DNA from: Chloroflexota bacterium | GTDB taxonomy: Bacteria; Chloroflexota; Anaerolineae; J102 | Reading direction: 5' to 3' | DNA length: 5,025 nucleotides | Assembly: GCA_013152695.1 (NCBI GenBank) | Contig: JAADFV010000200.1 | Coordinates: 1-5,025, forward strand | Notes under the pieces: model-generated | Databases searched by the model: none | Told to the model about the DNA's origin: nothing | The model's input: the letters and a program-made list of their open reading frames with translations, nothing else | Position numbers and translations under genes: made by a program | Shown: one piece after another, positions 1 to 5,025 of the stretch | How positions within the stretch are numbered: position 1 is the stretch's first letter | Layout: every line of letters begins with the position of its first letter

Positions 1-42
1 TAGCGTTCATGCGGATCATTTTCACCACTTATCTCCACCTTC

Positions 43-50
43 GAGGAGGA
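43..50 (+). promoter_or_regulatory. Shine-Dalgarno site that fixes a TTG start
   Basis: The purine run GAGGAGGA ends four bases before the TTG at 55. The reading frame has a stop (TAG) at 1-3 and no ATG, GTG or other TTG before position 55, so this site and the TTG decide the start of the ABC ATPase gene. The 54 bases before it show no promoter. The TAG at 1-3 could be the stop of an upstream transporter gene, but that cannot be shown here. Confidence 0.8.
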
Positions 51-54
51 TCAC

Positions 55-1113
55 TTGTCAGAGATACCATTAGTTGAAGCGCGAGGTATCAAGATGTACT
101 TCCCCATCCAGCAGAGCTGGCTGGTTAAACTTCTGACCCAGCGTAGAGATCAGTGGGTGAAAGCAGTTGACGGGGTGGATCTTAAGATCTACGCCGGAGA
201 AACTGTTGGACTGGTGGGGGAATCAGGATGTGGCAAGACCACCTTCGGGAGGGTGTTGACGCGTCTCTACGAACCCACAGCCGGCCAGGTCCTGTTTAAA
301 GGGCATCCCATTAACGCTAAGGTCGCAAGCCAGGAGGCGGTGATCTTTGACGATGCACCGAGTGTTCCCCGCGATCGTTTATTTGATTATGCAACCTTCT
401 TTCAGACCACGCAAATCATCTTTCAGAACCCCTATTCTTCCTTGAATCCCCGCAAGACAGTACGCCAGATCGTGTCTGTGCCGTTGCGAAACCGGGGCAT
501 TAAGAACTTCAAGGCAATCGAGGAGGAGGCCGCACAACTTTTGCAGCGGGTGGGCATACCAGAGAACCGTATAGACGCCTATCCTCACCAGTTCAGCGGC
601 GGACAGCGCCAGCGCATCGGCATCGCCCGTGCCCTGGCTCTGCGGCCCCAATTTATTGTCTGCGATGAACCTGTTTCGGCCCTGGATGTATCGATTCAGG
701 CTCAAGTGATCAACCTGCTGGAGGAATTACAGGAAGAATTCAACCTCACCTATCTTTTCATTGCCCACGACCTCAGCGTTATTTACCATATCAGCGACCG
801 CGTGGTGGTGATGTATCTGGGGCATGTGGTTGAGGAAGGCCCTACCGATGACATCTTCTTCAACCCCTTGCATCCCTACACCCAGGCCCTGTTGGCCGCT
901 GTTCCGTCGGTAGACAAGAAAAAACGCCATGAGCACATTATCCTCACTGGTGACGTCCCCAGTCCTCTCAATCCACCCTCCGGCTGTCCCTTCCATCCCC
1001 GTTGTTTCGCCAAGATCGGCACCATCTGCGAAAATGAAAAACCACCCCAATTCCATATGGGGCAACAGATGGCTGCCTGTTGGATTCACCAGAACGCTGG
1101 GGTTGTTGAATAA
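55..1113 (+). CDS. Oligopeptide/dipeptide ABC transporter ATP-binding protein (OppF/DppF type)
   Basis: Cytoplasmic ATPase subunit that powers an importer of peptides or similar small amides; it normally pairs with an OppD/DppD ATPase, two permeases and a binding protein, none of which is in the window. Seen in the 352-residue product: Walker A GESGCGKT at 55-62, Q-loop glutamine 124 in IIFQNPYSSLNPR, signature FSGGQRQR at 180-187, Walker B ending in CDEP at 203-206, and H-loop His238. After the nucleotide-binding domain comes the oligo_HPY C-terminal region (HPYTQALLAAVP, then CPFHPRC). Its cysteines C311, C317, C325 and C342 have the spacing of the cluster-binding type described in some Opp/Dpp ATPases. 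The stretch between strand FKG (81-83) and the Q-loop is about 18 residues longer than I recall for E. coli OppF. It starts with TTG; the next Met, residue 14, would cut into the first beta strand. The substrate cannot be read from an ATPase. Family assignment is very secure; OppF versus DppF is not resolved. Confidence 0.95.
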   Translation: MSEIPLVEARGIKMYFPIQQSWLVKLLTQRRDQWVKAVDGVDLKIYAGETVGLVGESGCGKTTFGRVLTRLYEPTAGQVLFKGHPINAKVASQEAVIFDDAPSVPRDRLFDYATFFQTTQIIFQNPYSSLNPRKTVRQIVSVPLRNRGIKNFKAIEEEAAQLLQRVGIPENRIDAYPHQFSGGQRQRIGIARALALRPQFIVCDEPVSALDVSIQAQVINLLEELQEEFNLTYLFIAHDLSVIYHISDRVVVMYLGHVVEEGPTDDIFFNPLHPYTQALLAAVPSVDKKKRHEHIILTGDVPSPLNPPSGCPFHPRCFAKIGTICENEKPPQFHMGQQMAACWIHQNAGVVE

Positions 1114-1120
1114 AAGAGGA
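1114..1120 (+). promoter_or_regulatory. Ribosome binding site of the C45-family gene
   Basis: AAGAGGA lies directly after the TAA stop of the ATPase gene and 11 bases before the ATG at 1132. The gap between the two genes is only 18 bases and contains no hairpin or promoter, so they are very likely on one transcript. Confidence 0.55.
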
Positions 1121-1131
1121 ACGCTCTGAAA

Positions 1132-2220
1132 ATGCTTTTTTTACAAACAACAGGCTTACACACCGAAATGGGACGCCAACACGCCGTCCAAGTTCGAGCG
1201 TATCGCGCCGCCATTCTCCATGCTATGAACGAGCGCCTGACCGAACTCGACCAATTGGCGTACGACTACCGCCCGGTTTTGGAGGAGGCGGTCGTTTTCA
1301 TGGAGGAGCATGGCCGATCCACCTGGGATATGTTACGCGGGATCAGTGAAGGGTTGAAGATCGAATGGGAGTTGATGCAGCGTTATACCCTCAGTTCCTA
1401 TCTGCTCGATTATCAGCACAGCGCCGGTCAACAGAGCCACAACGCACCTGTACAGGAGGGGTGCACCAGTTTTGCCGTGGCCGCACCGCTGGCGGCAGAG
1501 CAGGCTCCCCTGCTGGCTAAAAACCGCGATTACAGACTGGATCACATCAACTTGCAAGCTTTGATCTACAGCACGCCCGCACTCGGCTACCGCTACCTAC
1601 ACCTGGGCAGCGTGGGCAGCACGGGGGTGTTCAGTTCCGGCATGAACGAGTGCGGCCTGGCTATCGCCGATACACATGTCGTCTCACTCGACATTGGCCC
1701 CGGCCTTCCCCGTTACGCCCTCATGCAAGAGATTCTGGAACGCTGTGATTCCACTGCCGCCGCCTGCGACTACCTCCGGAGCGTGAAACACATGGGGGCG
1801 GGGACATTGTTACTGGCTGATCGGCACGGCCATCTGGCCATGTGCGAAAGCGCGTATCGCCAGTCCGATGTGCGGATGCAGGTCGGCGGCTGGGTTGTGC
1901 GCACAAATCATTTTTTGGGCGAAAGACTACGTGACAAGTGCCTGGATACCGAACCCCCAGAACAGCAAGGCAACTCGGAGGCGCGTTATACTTTTGTTAC
2001 CGAGCAACTGGCAGCCGCAAAATCGGTCGATGCCAACTGGGCGCGGGCTTTGCTATCGACGCATGAGCAAGGTCTGCGCTGTCTTTGCAAGCATCCTGAC
2101 GAAACCACTTCGGGGGCGACGATCCTGGGCACCGTCTTTTTGCCGGGCACACAGCAGATTTGGTTGGGGGCAGGGACACCCTGCAAGGCAAAGTGGCTGG
2201 TCGTGGGCTTTGCAGACTAA
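1132..2220 (+). CDS. C45-family Ntn hydrolase, acyl-CoA:6-aminopenicillanate acyltransferase-like
   Basis: Probable amidase or acyltransferase acting on N-acyl amino acids, small peptides or beta-lactam-like amides. The 362-residue length is close to fungal isopenicillin-N acyltransferase (about 357). Seen: an N-terminal helical region with GLHTEMGRQHA (8-18); the hallmark G110-C111 in EGCTSFAV, where family members cut themselves so that the cysteine becomes the N-terminal nucleophile; NRDY at 131-134; GMNECGLAIADTH at 170-182; VVRTNHFL at 255-262; and a C-terminal TVFLPGTQQIWLGAGTPC strand pair. Self-cleavage would give an alpha chain of about 110 and a beta chain of about 252 residues. There is no signal peptide, so it should act in the cytoplasm. 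It follows the ABC ATPase by 18 bases, which suggests it processes what the importer delivers. Bacterial members are mostly uncharacterised; the donor and acceptor are unknown. Choloylglycine hydrolase/penicillin V acylase is a related alternative but those start at the nucleophile Cys near residue 2, unlike here. Confidence 0.88.
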   Translation: MLFLQTTGLHTEMGRQHAVQVRAYRAAILHAMNERLTELDQLAYDYRPVLEEAVVFMEEHGRSTWDMLRGISEGLKIEWELMQRYTLSSYLLDYQHSAGQQSHNAPVQEGCTSFAVAAPLAAEQAPLLAKNRDYRLDHINLQALIYSTPALGYRYLHLGSVGSTGVFSSGMNECGLAIADTHVVSLDIGPGLPRYALMQEILERCDSTAAACDYLRSVKHMGAGTLLLADRHGHLAMCESAYRQSDVRMQVGGWVVRTNHFLGERLRDKCLDTEPPEQQGNSEARYTFVTEQLAAAKSVDANWARALLSTHEQGLRCLCKHPDETTSGATILGTVFLPGTQQIWLGAGTPCKAKWLVVGFAD

Positions 2221-2225
2221 GCATG

Positions 2226-2393
2226 GTTTCCCAGTACACGAGGGCGTAAGGGATGTGGACTTGATAAGCGTTAGCTGTAGCGGTGATGCGGCGGTTTTTG
2301 CCGACTAACCCGGCGCATCACGGATGTGCTTGACGCAAAAGAAAAAATCCCAACCATCCCTGGACTTACGCCTCGCTGGTCTCGTTTCCCAGT
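2226..2393. repeat. 10-base direct repeat flanking the intergenic palindrome
   Basis: GTTTCCCAGT occurs at 2226-2235 and again at 2384-2393, on either side of the palindromic stretch 2239-2375 (3 and 8 bases away). This could be a target-site duplication of a small inserted element. The right copy runs on into a second CCCAGT (TCTCCCAGTTTC, to about 2404), a short period-8 repeat, so slippage or simple-sequence origin is also possible. Confidence 0.45.
2239..2375. repeat. Imperfect long palindrome, possible MITE/REP-like element
   Basis: Three nested, nearly concentric inverted repeats are visible. Outer arms: CGAGGGCGTAAG at 2239-2250 against CTTACGCCTCG at 2365-2375 (one bulged G), continued by GGATG at 2251-2255 against CATCC at 2355-2359. 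Middle arms: GCGTTAGC at 2268-2275 against GCTTGACGC at 2328-2336, imperfect. Inner arms: GTGATGCG at 2283-2290 against CGCATCAC at 2314-2321, exact, extended after a G-G mismatch by CGG/CCG, with a 15-base loop. No coding potential was recognised in it. It could be a degenerate miniature inverted-repeat element or a structured transcript end between the two operons. It is not a textbook Rho-independent terminator, because no T-run follows the inner stem on the plus strand. Confidence 0.55.
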
Positions 2394-2417
2394 CTCCCAG
2401 TTTCAGTAAACCGGGAT

Positions 2418-2445
2418 TTGACAATAGGTAGATATTAGATATAAT
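2418..2445 (+). promoter_or_regulatory. Sigma-70-type promoter of the regulator-racemase-deacylase operon
   Basis: A perfect -35 box TTGACA (2418-2423) and a perfect -10 box TATAAT (2440-2445) are separated by 16 bases. A second TATAAT at 2447-2452 is too far from the -35 box (23 bases). Transcription would start near 2452, giving a leader of about 40 bases before the ATG at 2494. The surrounding AT-rich DNA contrasts with the GC-richer genes. It is the only promoter I can support in the window. Confidence 0.8.
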
Positions 2446-2456
2446 ATATAATATCT
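2437..2456. promoter_or_regulatory. AT-rich near-palindrome over the -10 box, candidate operator
   Basis: AGATAT at 2437-2442 is mirrored by ATATCT at 2451-2456 and the inner bases also match, so 18 of 20 positions obey dyad symmetry. It covers the -10 box and the likely start point, where a bound dimer would block RNA polymerase. The GntR/FadR gene begins 37 bases downstream, so autoregulation is an attractive inference. It lacks the GT-N3-AC core typical of FadR-subfamily operators, and AT-rich DNA gives such symmetry easily by chance. Confidence 0.4.
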
Positions 2457-2493
2457 TATCCTTCATCAAACACGATCATACAGATGGTGCAAA

Positions 2494-3258
2494 ATGAATC
2501 GAGGCTCTGTCTCCCTACACTTATCGCAAGATCATCTCCCCCTCGCTGATTTGGTTTTTAACAGTCTGCGTGATGCTATCATCCAGGGCAGTCTGCAACC
2601 GGGGACCTGGCTGCGGCAAGCACCGTTGGCTGAGGAGTTAGGCGTGAGTCAAATGCCGGTGCGGGAGGCGCTCAAACGGTTGGTAGCCGAGGGCTTAGCT
2701 GAACGCATCCCTTACAAGGGCGTCAAGGTTGTCGAATTCACACCGGAAGATATTGTTGATATCAGCACCAATCGTCTGGTCTTGGAAAGTTTGGCCGTTC
2801 GTTTGGCAGCACCTTTGATCACAGATGAAGAATTAGCGGAGTTACGAAAGATATTAGAAGAATCTGAAAAATGCGTGACTGAAGAAGAGGTGTCTCGCCG
2901 CCGGGTTTTGAATAATGAATTCCATCTTCTCATTTGTAAGGCCAGCAGGCGCCGTTACCTTGTGCATTTGATCGAAGCGTTATGGAAATGGTTTCCCAGT
3001 GTGATGTTATATGAAGGCATGTTGCGTCAGAAAGATCTTCTCCCTATTCGTTCAGAACGAGAAAATCAAGAGCACTGGGCGATTCTACACGCGCTGGAGC
3101 AGAGAAATGCACAACTGGCCGAGAGGGAAGTACGCCGGCATATTCAGAATTTATCCCAGGAGTTAACGGAAATTCTCGGCATTCCCGAAGAAGTAGTCAA
3201 GCCTTTGGGAGAACTCTATCCGCACTATTCTCTACTCGAACAGACCGTCAAGCCATGA
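2494..3258 (+). CDS. GntR-family transcriptional regulator, FadR/FCD subfamily
   Basis: Probable ligand-responsive DNA-binding dimer controlling this operon. Seen in 254 residues: a winged helix-turn-helix at about 18-80, with LADLVFNSLRDAIIQGSLQPGTWL, then the recognition region LAEELGVSQMPVREALKRLVAEGL, typical of GntR proteins, and the wing (RIPYKGVKVVEF). Residues about 85-228 form the all-helical FCD effector domain. His144 (NNEFH), His194 (QEHWAILHALE) and His216 (REVRRHI) match the metal/ligand-binding histidines expected there; the 22-residue spacing of the last two is usual. The start has only a weak Shine-Dalgarno (AGATGGTG at 2482-2489), but the N-terminal extension before the HTH is of normal length. 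It is the first gene behind the consensus promoter and lies 30 bases ahead of the racemase gene without a terminator. The effector is unknown; an amino acid or N-acyl amino acid is a guess from the neighbours. Confidence 0.92.
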   Translation: MNRGSVSLHLSQDHLPLADLVFNSLRDAIIQGSLQPGTWLRQAPLAEELGVSQMPVREALKRLVAEGLAERIPYKGVKVVEFTPEDIVDISTNRLVLESLAVRLAAPLITDEELAELRKILEESEKCVTEEEVSRRRVLNNEFHLLICKASRRRYLVHLIEALWKWFPSVMLYEGMLRQKDLLPIRSERENQEHWAILHALEQRNAQLAEREVRRHIQNLSQELTEILGIPEEVVKPLGELYPHYSLLEQTVKP

Positions 3259-3288
3259 TGCAAGTAAATCACTTTAGAAGATATATGT

Positions 3289-4359
3289 GTGAAAATTGAG
3301 GTGAACTGTGAACGCATTCGAGCTAATGCCGAAAGCATTGTTGCATTTTGCGCGGCTCATAGTATCGAAGTTGTGGCAGTGACCAAGGGCGTCTGCGGTC
3401 ATCCAGATGTCGGGCGTGCGATGTTGGCTAGGGGGGTGAAGTGCTTGGGAGAATCACGCCTTACGCATGTACGGCGGCTACGAGAGGCGGGCATCGATGT
3501 CGATATCATGATGTTACGGCTACCTGCCCTCAGCGAGGTGGATGATGTCGTACACTTGACGCAAACTAGCCTTAATTCGCAAGTGAAAACGGTACGAGCA
3601 CTTTCAGTCGCTGCCCAGGCTCAGGGCGTCACCCACCAGGTCATTCTCATGATCGATGTAGGCGACCGGCGCGAAGGGGTGATGCCGGAAAAGGCTGTGC
3701 GTGTGGCGAAACAAATGGCCAACTTGCCGGGTATTGTTTTTGTGGGCGTGGGTGCCAATGTCAGTTGTATTGGTGGGGTGCAGCCGACACATGAAAATAC
3801 GCAATTACTTGTCGATGTTGCGGAAGAGATCGAACATAATCTGGGCATTCCCCTGCCGATCATTTCGGGTGGCAATACTTCGAGCCTTTTCCTTCTGGCC
3901 AACGATGAGATGCCGGCGCGGGTCAATCAGCTCCGTATTGGCGAAGGCATTCTCCGTGGCGCCGATCCCAATGGTCGCTGGGTGTTGCCCACGCCTTATC
4001 AGGATGCTTTTAGCGTTATTGCTGAGGTTATCGAACTCGAAGCAAAGCCCTCTTTACCCGAAGGCCCGATTCTGCTCGATGCATTTGGCCGCAAACCTCA
4101 TTGGCAGGATTTGGGTATTCGGCAAAGGGCTGTCCTTGATCTTGGCGAGCAAGACCTGTACGTCTCCGGTCTTACTCCCAAGCGTCCGGGTGTCAACATC
4201 ATCGGAGCCAGTTCCAACCATCTGGTGGTGGATGTGACAGATGCTCAACCTCCTGTGCAATTGGGGGATGAGCTGCAGTTTGCCCCCAATTATGCTGCCC
4301 TGGCAACAGGGATGGCCAGTCATAGCGTCACCCATATTCTCAAACCGATCGGAGTCTGA
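3289..4359 (+). CDS. PLP-dependent amino-acid racemase, ornithine racemase-like (alanine racemase N-domain fold)
   Basis: Likely interconverts D- and L-forms of an amino acid in the cytoplasm. The 356-residue protein resembles, from memory, clostridial ornithine racemase along its whole length rather than the classic alanine racemase. Seen: PLP-binding Lys33 in AVTKGVCGHPD; SRLTHVRRLREAGI (56-69); MLRLPALSEVD (75-85); MIDVGDRREG (121-130); GANVSCIGGVQPT (155-167); the phosphate-loop motif IISGGNTSS (191-199); NQLRIGEG (213-220); and the C-terminal GASSNHLVVDVTD (306-318) and NYAAL (334-338). The GTG start is firm: an in-frame TAA at 3265-3267 leaves no other usual start codon, and a weak AGAAG lies 8 bases before it. 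The gene follows the GntR gene and precedes a D-aminoacylase by three bases, which fits racemisation of freed D-amino acids. Ornithine specificity is not proven; broad-specificity or other amino-acid racemases of this family are possible. No 4,5-aminomutase genes are visible here. Confidence 0.88.
   Translation: MKIEVNCERIRANAESIVAFCAAHSIEVVAVTKGVCGHPDVGRAMLARGVKCLGESRLTHVRRLREAGIDVDIMMLRLPALSEVDDVVHLTQTSLNSQVKTVRALSVAAQAQGVTHQVILMIDVGDRREGVMPEKAVRVAKQMANLPGIVFVGVGANVSCIGGVQPTHENTQLLVDVAEEIEHNLGIPLPIISGGNTSSLFLLANDEMPARVNQLRIGEGILRGADPNGRWVLPTPYQDAFSVIAEVIELEAKPSLPEGPILLDAFGRKPHWQDLGIRQRAVLDLGEQDLYVSGLTPKRPGVNIIGASSNHLVVDVTDAQPPVQLGDELQFAPNYAALATGMASHSVTHILKPIGV
4351..4354 (+). promoter_or_regulatory. 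Ribosome binding site of the deacylase inside the racemase gene end
   Basis: GGAG sits in the last codons of the racemase gene, 8 bases before the ATG at 4363. The racemase stop TGA (4357-4359) is three bases from that ATG, an arrangement typical of translational coupling. Confidence 0.6.
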
Positions 4360-4362
4360 ACT

Positions 4363-5025
4363 ATGTTGGATATTCTCATCAAGCGGGGGATGGTCATCGA
4401 CGGCACTGGTCGGCAAGCTTTCCAGGCGGATATAGGCGTGGCCGAGGGGCGCATCGTTGTTATTTCCCAACATGCTGGGCAGGAGGCGGTGCATAGCATC
4501 GATGCGCAGGGCCTGCATATCGCCCCCGGCTTCATCGATCCGCACACACATTCGGATTATCCCCTTCTGGTGAGTCGCCATGCCGAAAGCAAAATCCGCC
4601 AGGGGGTGACGACAGAGGTTGTCGGCAACTGCGGCTTTTCGCCTGCGCCCCTGGTGGGGGAGGCAGTGGCAGAGGTGAGGGCCAGAATGGCAAAGATAGG
4701 GGTGGAAGTCACCTGGCGCAGTATGGGGGAATACCTCGACCTCCTCCGCAAGCCCGGCATCGCTGTCAATGTGGTGCCGTTGATAGGGCATAACGTCATC
4801 AGGGGTGGGGTCTTGGGCTACAATGACGTCCAACCCACGCCAGAGCAGCAGGTGGCGATGGAGCGCCTAGTGAGGGAAGCGATGGAGCAAGGTGGGCGCG
4901 GGCTCTCGACCGGCCTCTTTTATTCTCCTGGCTACTACGCCACAATGGAGGAAGTGATCGGCTTGGCGCGAGTTGTGGGGGAACATGGCGGTATCTATGC
5001 CAGCCACGTGCGCAGTGAGAGTGAT
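4363..5025 (+). CDS. N-acyl-D-amino-acid deacylase (D-aminoacylase), 3' end outside window
   Basis: Zinc-dependent amidohydrolase that would remove the acyl group from N-acyl-D-amino acids. An open frame of 221 codons runs from the ATG to the window edge with no stop; family members are usually about 480-530 residues, so less than half is present. Seen: the N-terminal beta-sandwich start MLDILIKRGMVIDGTG with ADIGVAEGRI; PGFIDPHTHSD with metal ligands His61 and His63; VVGNCGFSPAP with Cys90; GLSTGLFYSPGYYA (about 186-199); and YASHVRSESD with His215. In the Alcaligenes faecalis D-aminoacylase the ligands are His67, His69, Cys96 and His220, so the His-Cys spacing of 29 is the same here. These points separate it from dihydroorotase and hydantoinase, which lack the NCG cysteine. 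It is the third gene of the promoter-2418 operon and is coupled to the racemase. The remaining ligands (second His and Asp) lie beyond the window. Acyl and side-chain preference are unknown. Confidence 0.93.
   Translation, partial: MLDILIKRGMVIDGTGRQAFQADIGVAEGRIVVISQHAGQEAVHSIDAQGLHIAPGFIDPHTHSDYPLLVSRHAESKIRQGVTTEVVGNCGFSPAPLVGEAVAEVRARMAKIGVEVTWRSMGEYLDLLRKPGIAVNVVPLIGHNVIRGGVLGYNDVQPTPEQQVAMERLVREAMEQGGRGLSTGLFYSPGYYATMEEVIGLARVVGEHGGIYASHVRSESD

Noticed and set aside
2..73. Tail of an upstream gene overlapping the ATPase start, in the frame ending with TAG at 71-73
   Set aside because: Twenty-three codons with a His/Arg-rich reading and no family resemblance; the frame with TAG at 1-3 is an equally good or better end for an upstream gene. 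Neither can be supported.
2283..2321. Rho-independent terminator after the C45-family gene
   Set aside because: The inner stem is good (8 exact pairs plus 3), but the loop is long (15 bases) and no T-run follows on the plus strand; the T-run present (2295-2299) lies in the loop. On the minus strand no gene ends here.
2345..2419. Inverted pair AAATCCC / GGGATTT as a hairpin ahead of the promoter
   Set aside because: Only seven bases long with a 61-base loop; it could not form a stable stem or attenuator, and it is probably chance.
2447..2452. Second TATAAT as the -10 box of an additional promoter
   Set aside because: No -35-like sequence lies 16-18 bases upstream, and it is 23 bases from the TTGACA. 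It most likely arises from the AT-rich dyad.
2223..3000. 13-base repeat ATGGTTTCCCAGT at 2223-2235 and 2988-3000
   Set aside because: The second copy lies inside the regulator gene and encodes part of its FCD domain (KWFPS). One exact 13-base match in 5 kb is plausible by chance, and no symmetric or repeated context surrounds it.
4054..4833. Long open frame on the minus strand across the racemase end and deacylase start
   Set aside because: It overlaps two plus-strand genes with unmistakable family motifs, has a His/Pro-rich composition with no recognisable domain, and has no promoter or ribosome binding site of note. It is a shadow of those genes.

Overview
The window is a compact, entirely plus-strand stretch of a mesophilic-looking bacterial genome of medium GC. 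It carries five genes that together suggest uptake and breakdown of peptides or N-acylated (D-)amino acids. Taxonomy cannot be fixed from the sequence. The gene styles and the short CCCAGT-rich intergenic repeats remind me of Chloroflexota, but this is a weak inference and a Firmicutes-type host is not excluded.

Left block (1-2220): the OppF/DppF-type ATPase of an oligopeptide/dipeptide ABC importer starts at a TTG behind a strong Shine-Dalgarno sequence. It is followed after 18 bases by a C45-family (acyl-CoA:6-aminopenicillanate acyltransferase-like) N-terminal-nucleophile enzyme. The remaining transporter genes presumably lie upstream, outside the window.

Intergenic stretch (2221-2493): this has no credible gene. 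It holds a roughly 137-base imperfect palindrome with three nested arm pairs, flanked by a 10-base direct repeat, so it looks like a small degenerate MITE/REP-type element. Next to it is a consensus sigma-70-type promoter (TTGACA, 16 bases, TATAAT) whose -10 box lies inside an AT-rich near-palindrome that could be an operator.

Right block (2494-5025): from that promoter run a GntR/FadR-type (FCD) regulator, an ornithine-racemase-like PLP enzyme, and the first 221 codons of an N-acyl-D-amino-acid deacylase that continues past the window edge. Spacings of 30 and 3 bases indicate one operon.

How they may work together (inference): the importer brings in peptides or N-acyl compounds, the C45 enzyme cleaves or transfers an acyl group, the deacylase frees D-amino acids, the racemase converts D- to L-amino acid, and the GntR protein senses a pathway metabolite. 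All five genes belong to known families. I see no CRISPR array, RNA gene, phage gene or clearly new system; the least explained parts are the intergenic palindrome and the true substrates of the enzymes.
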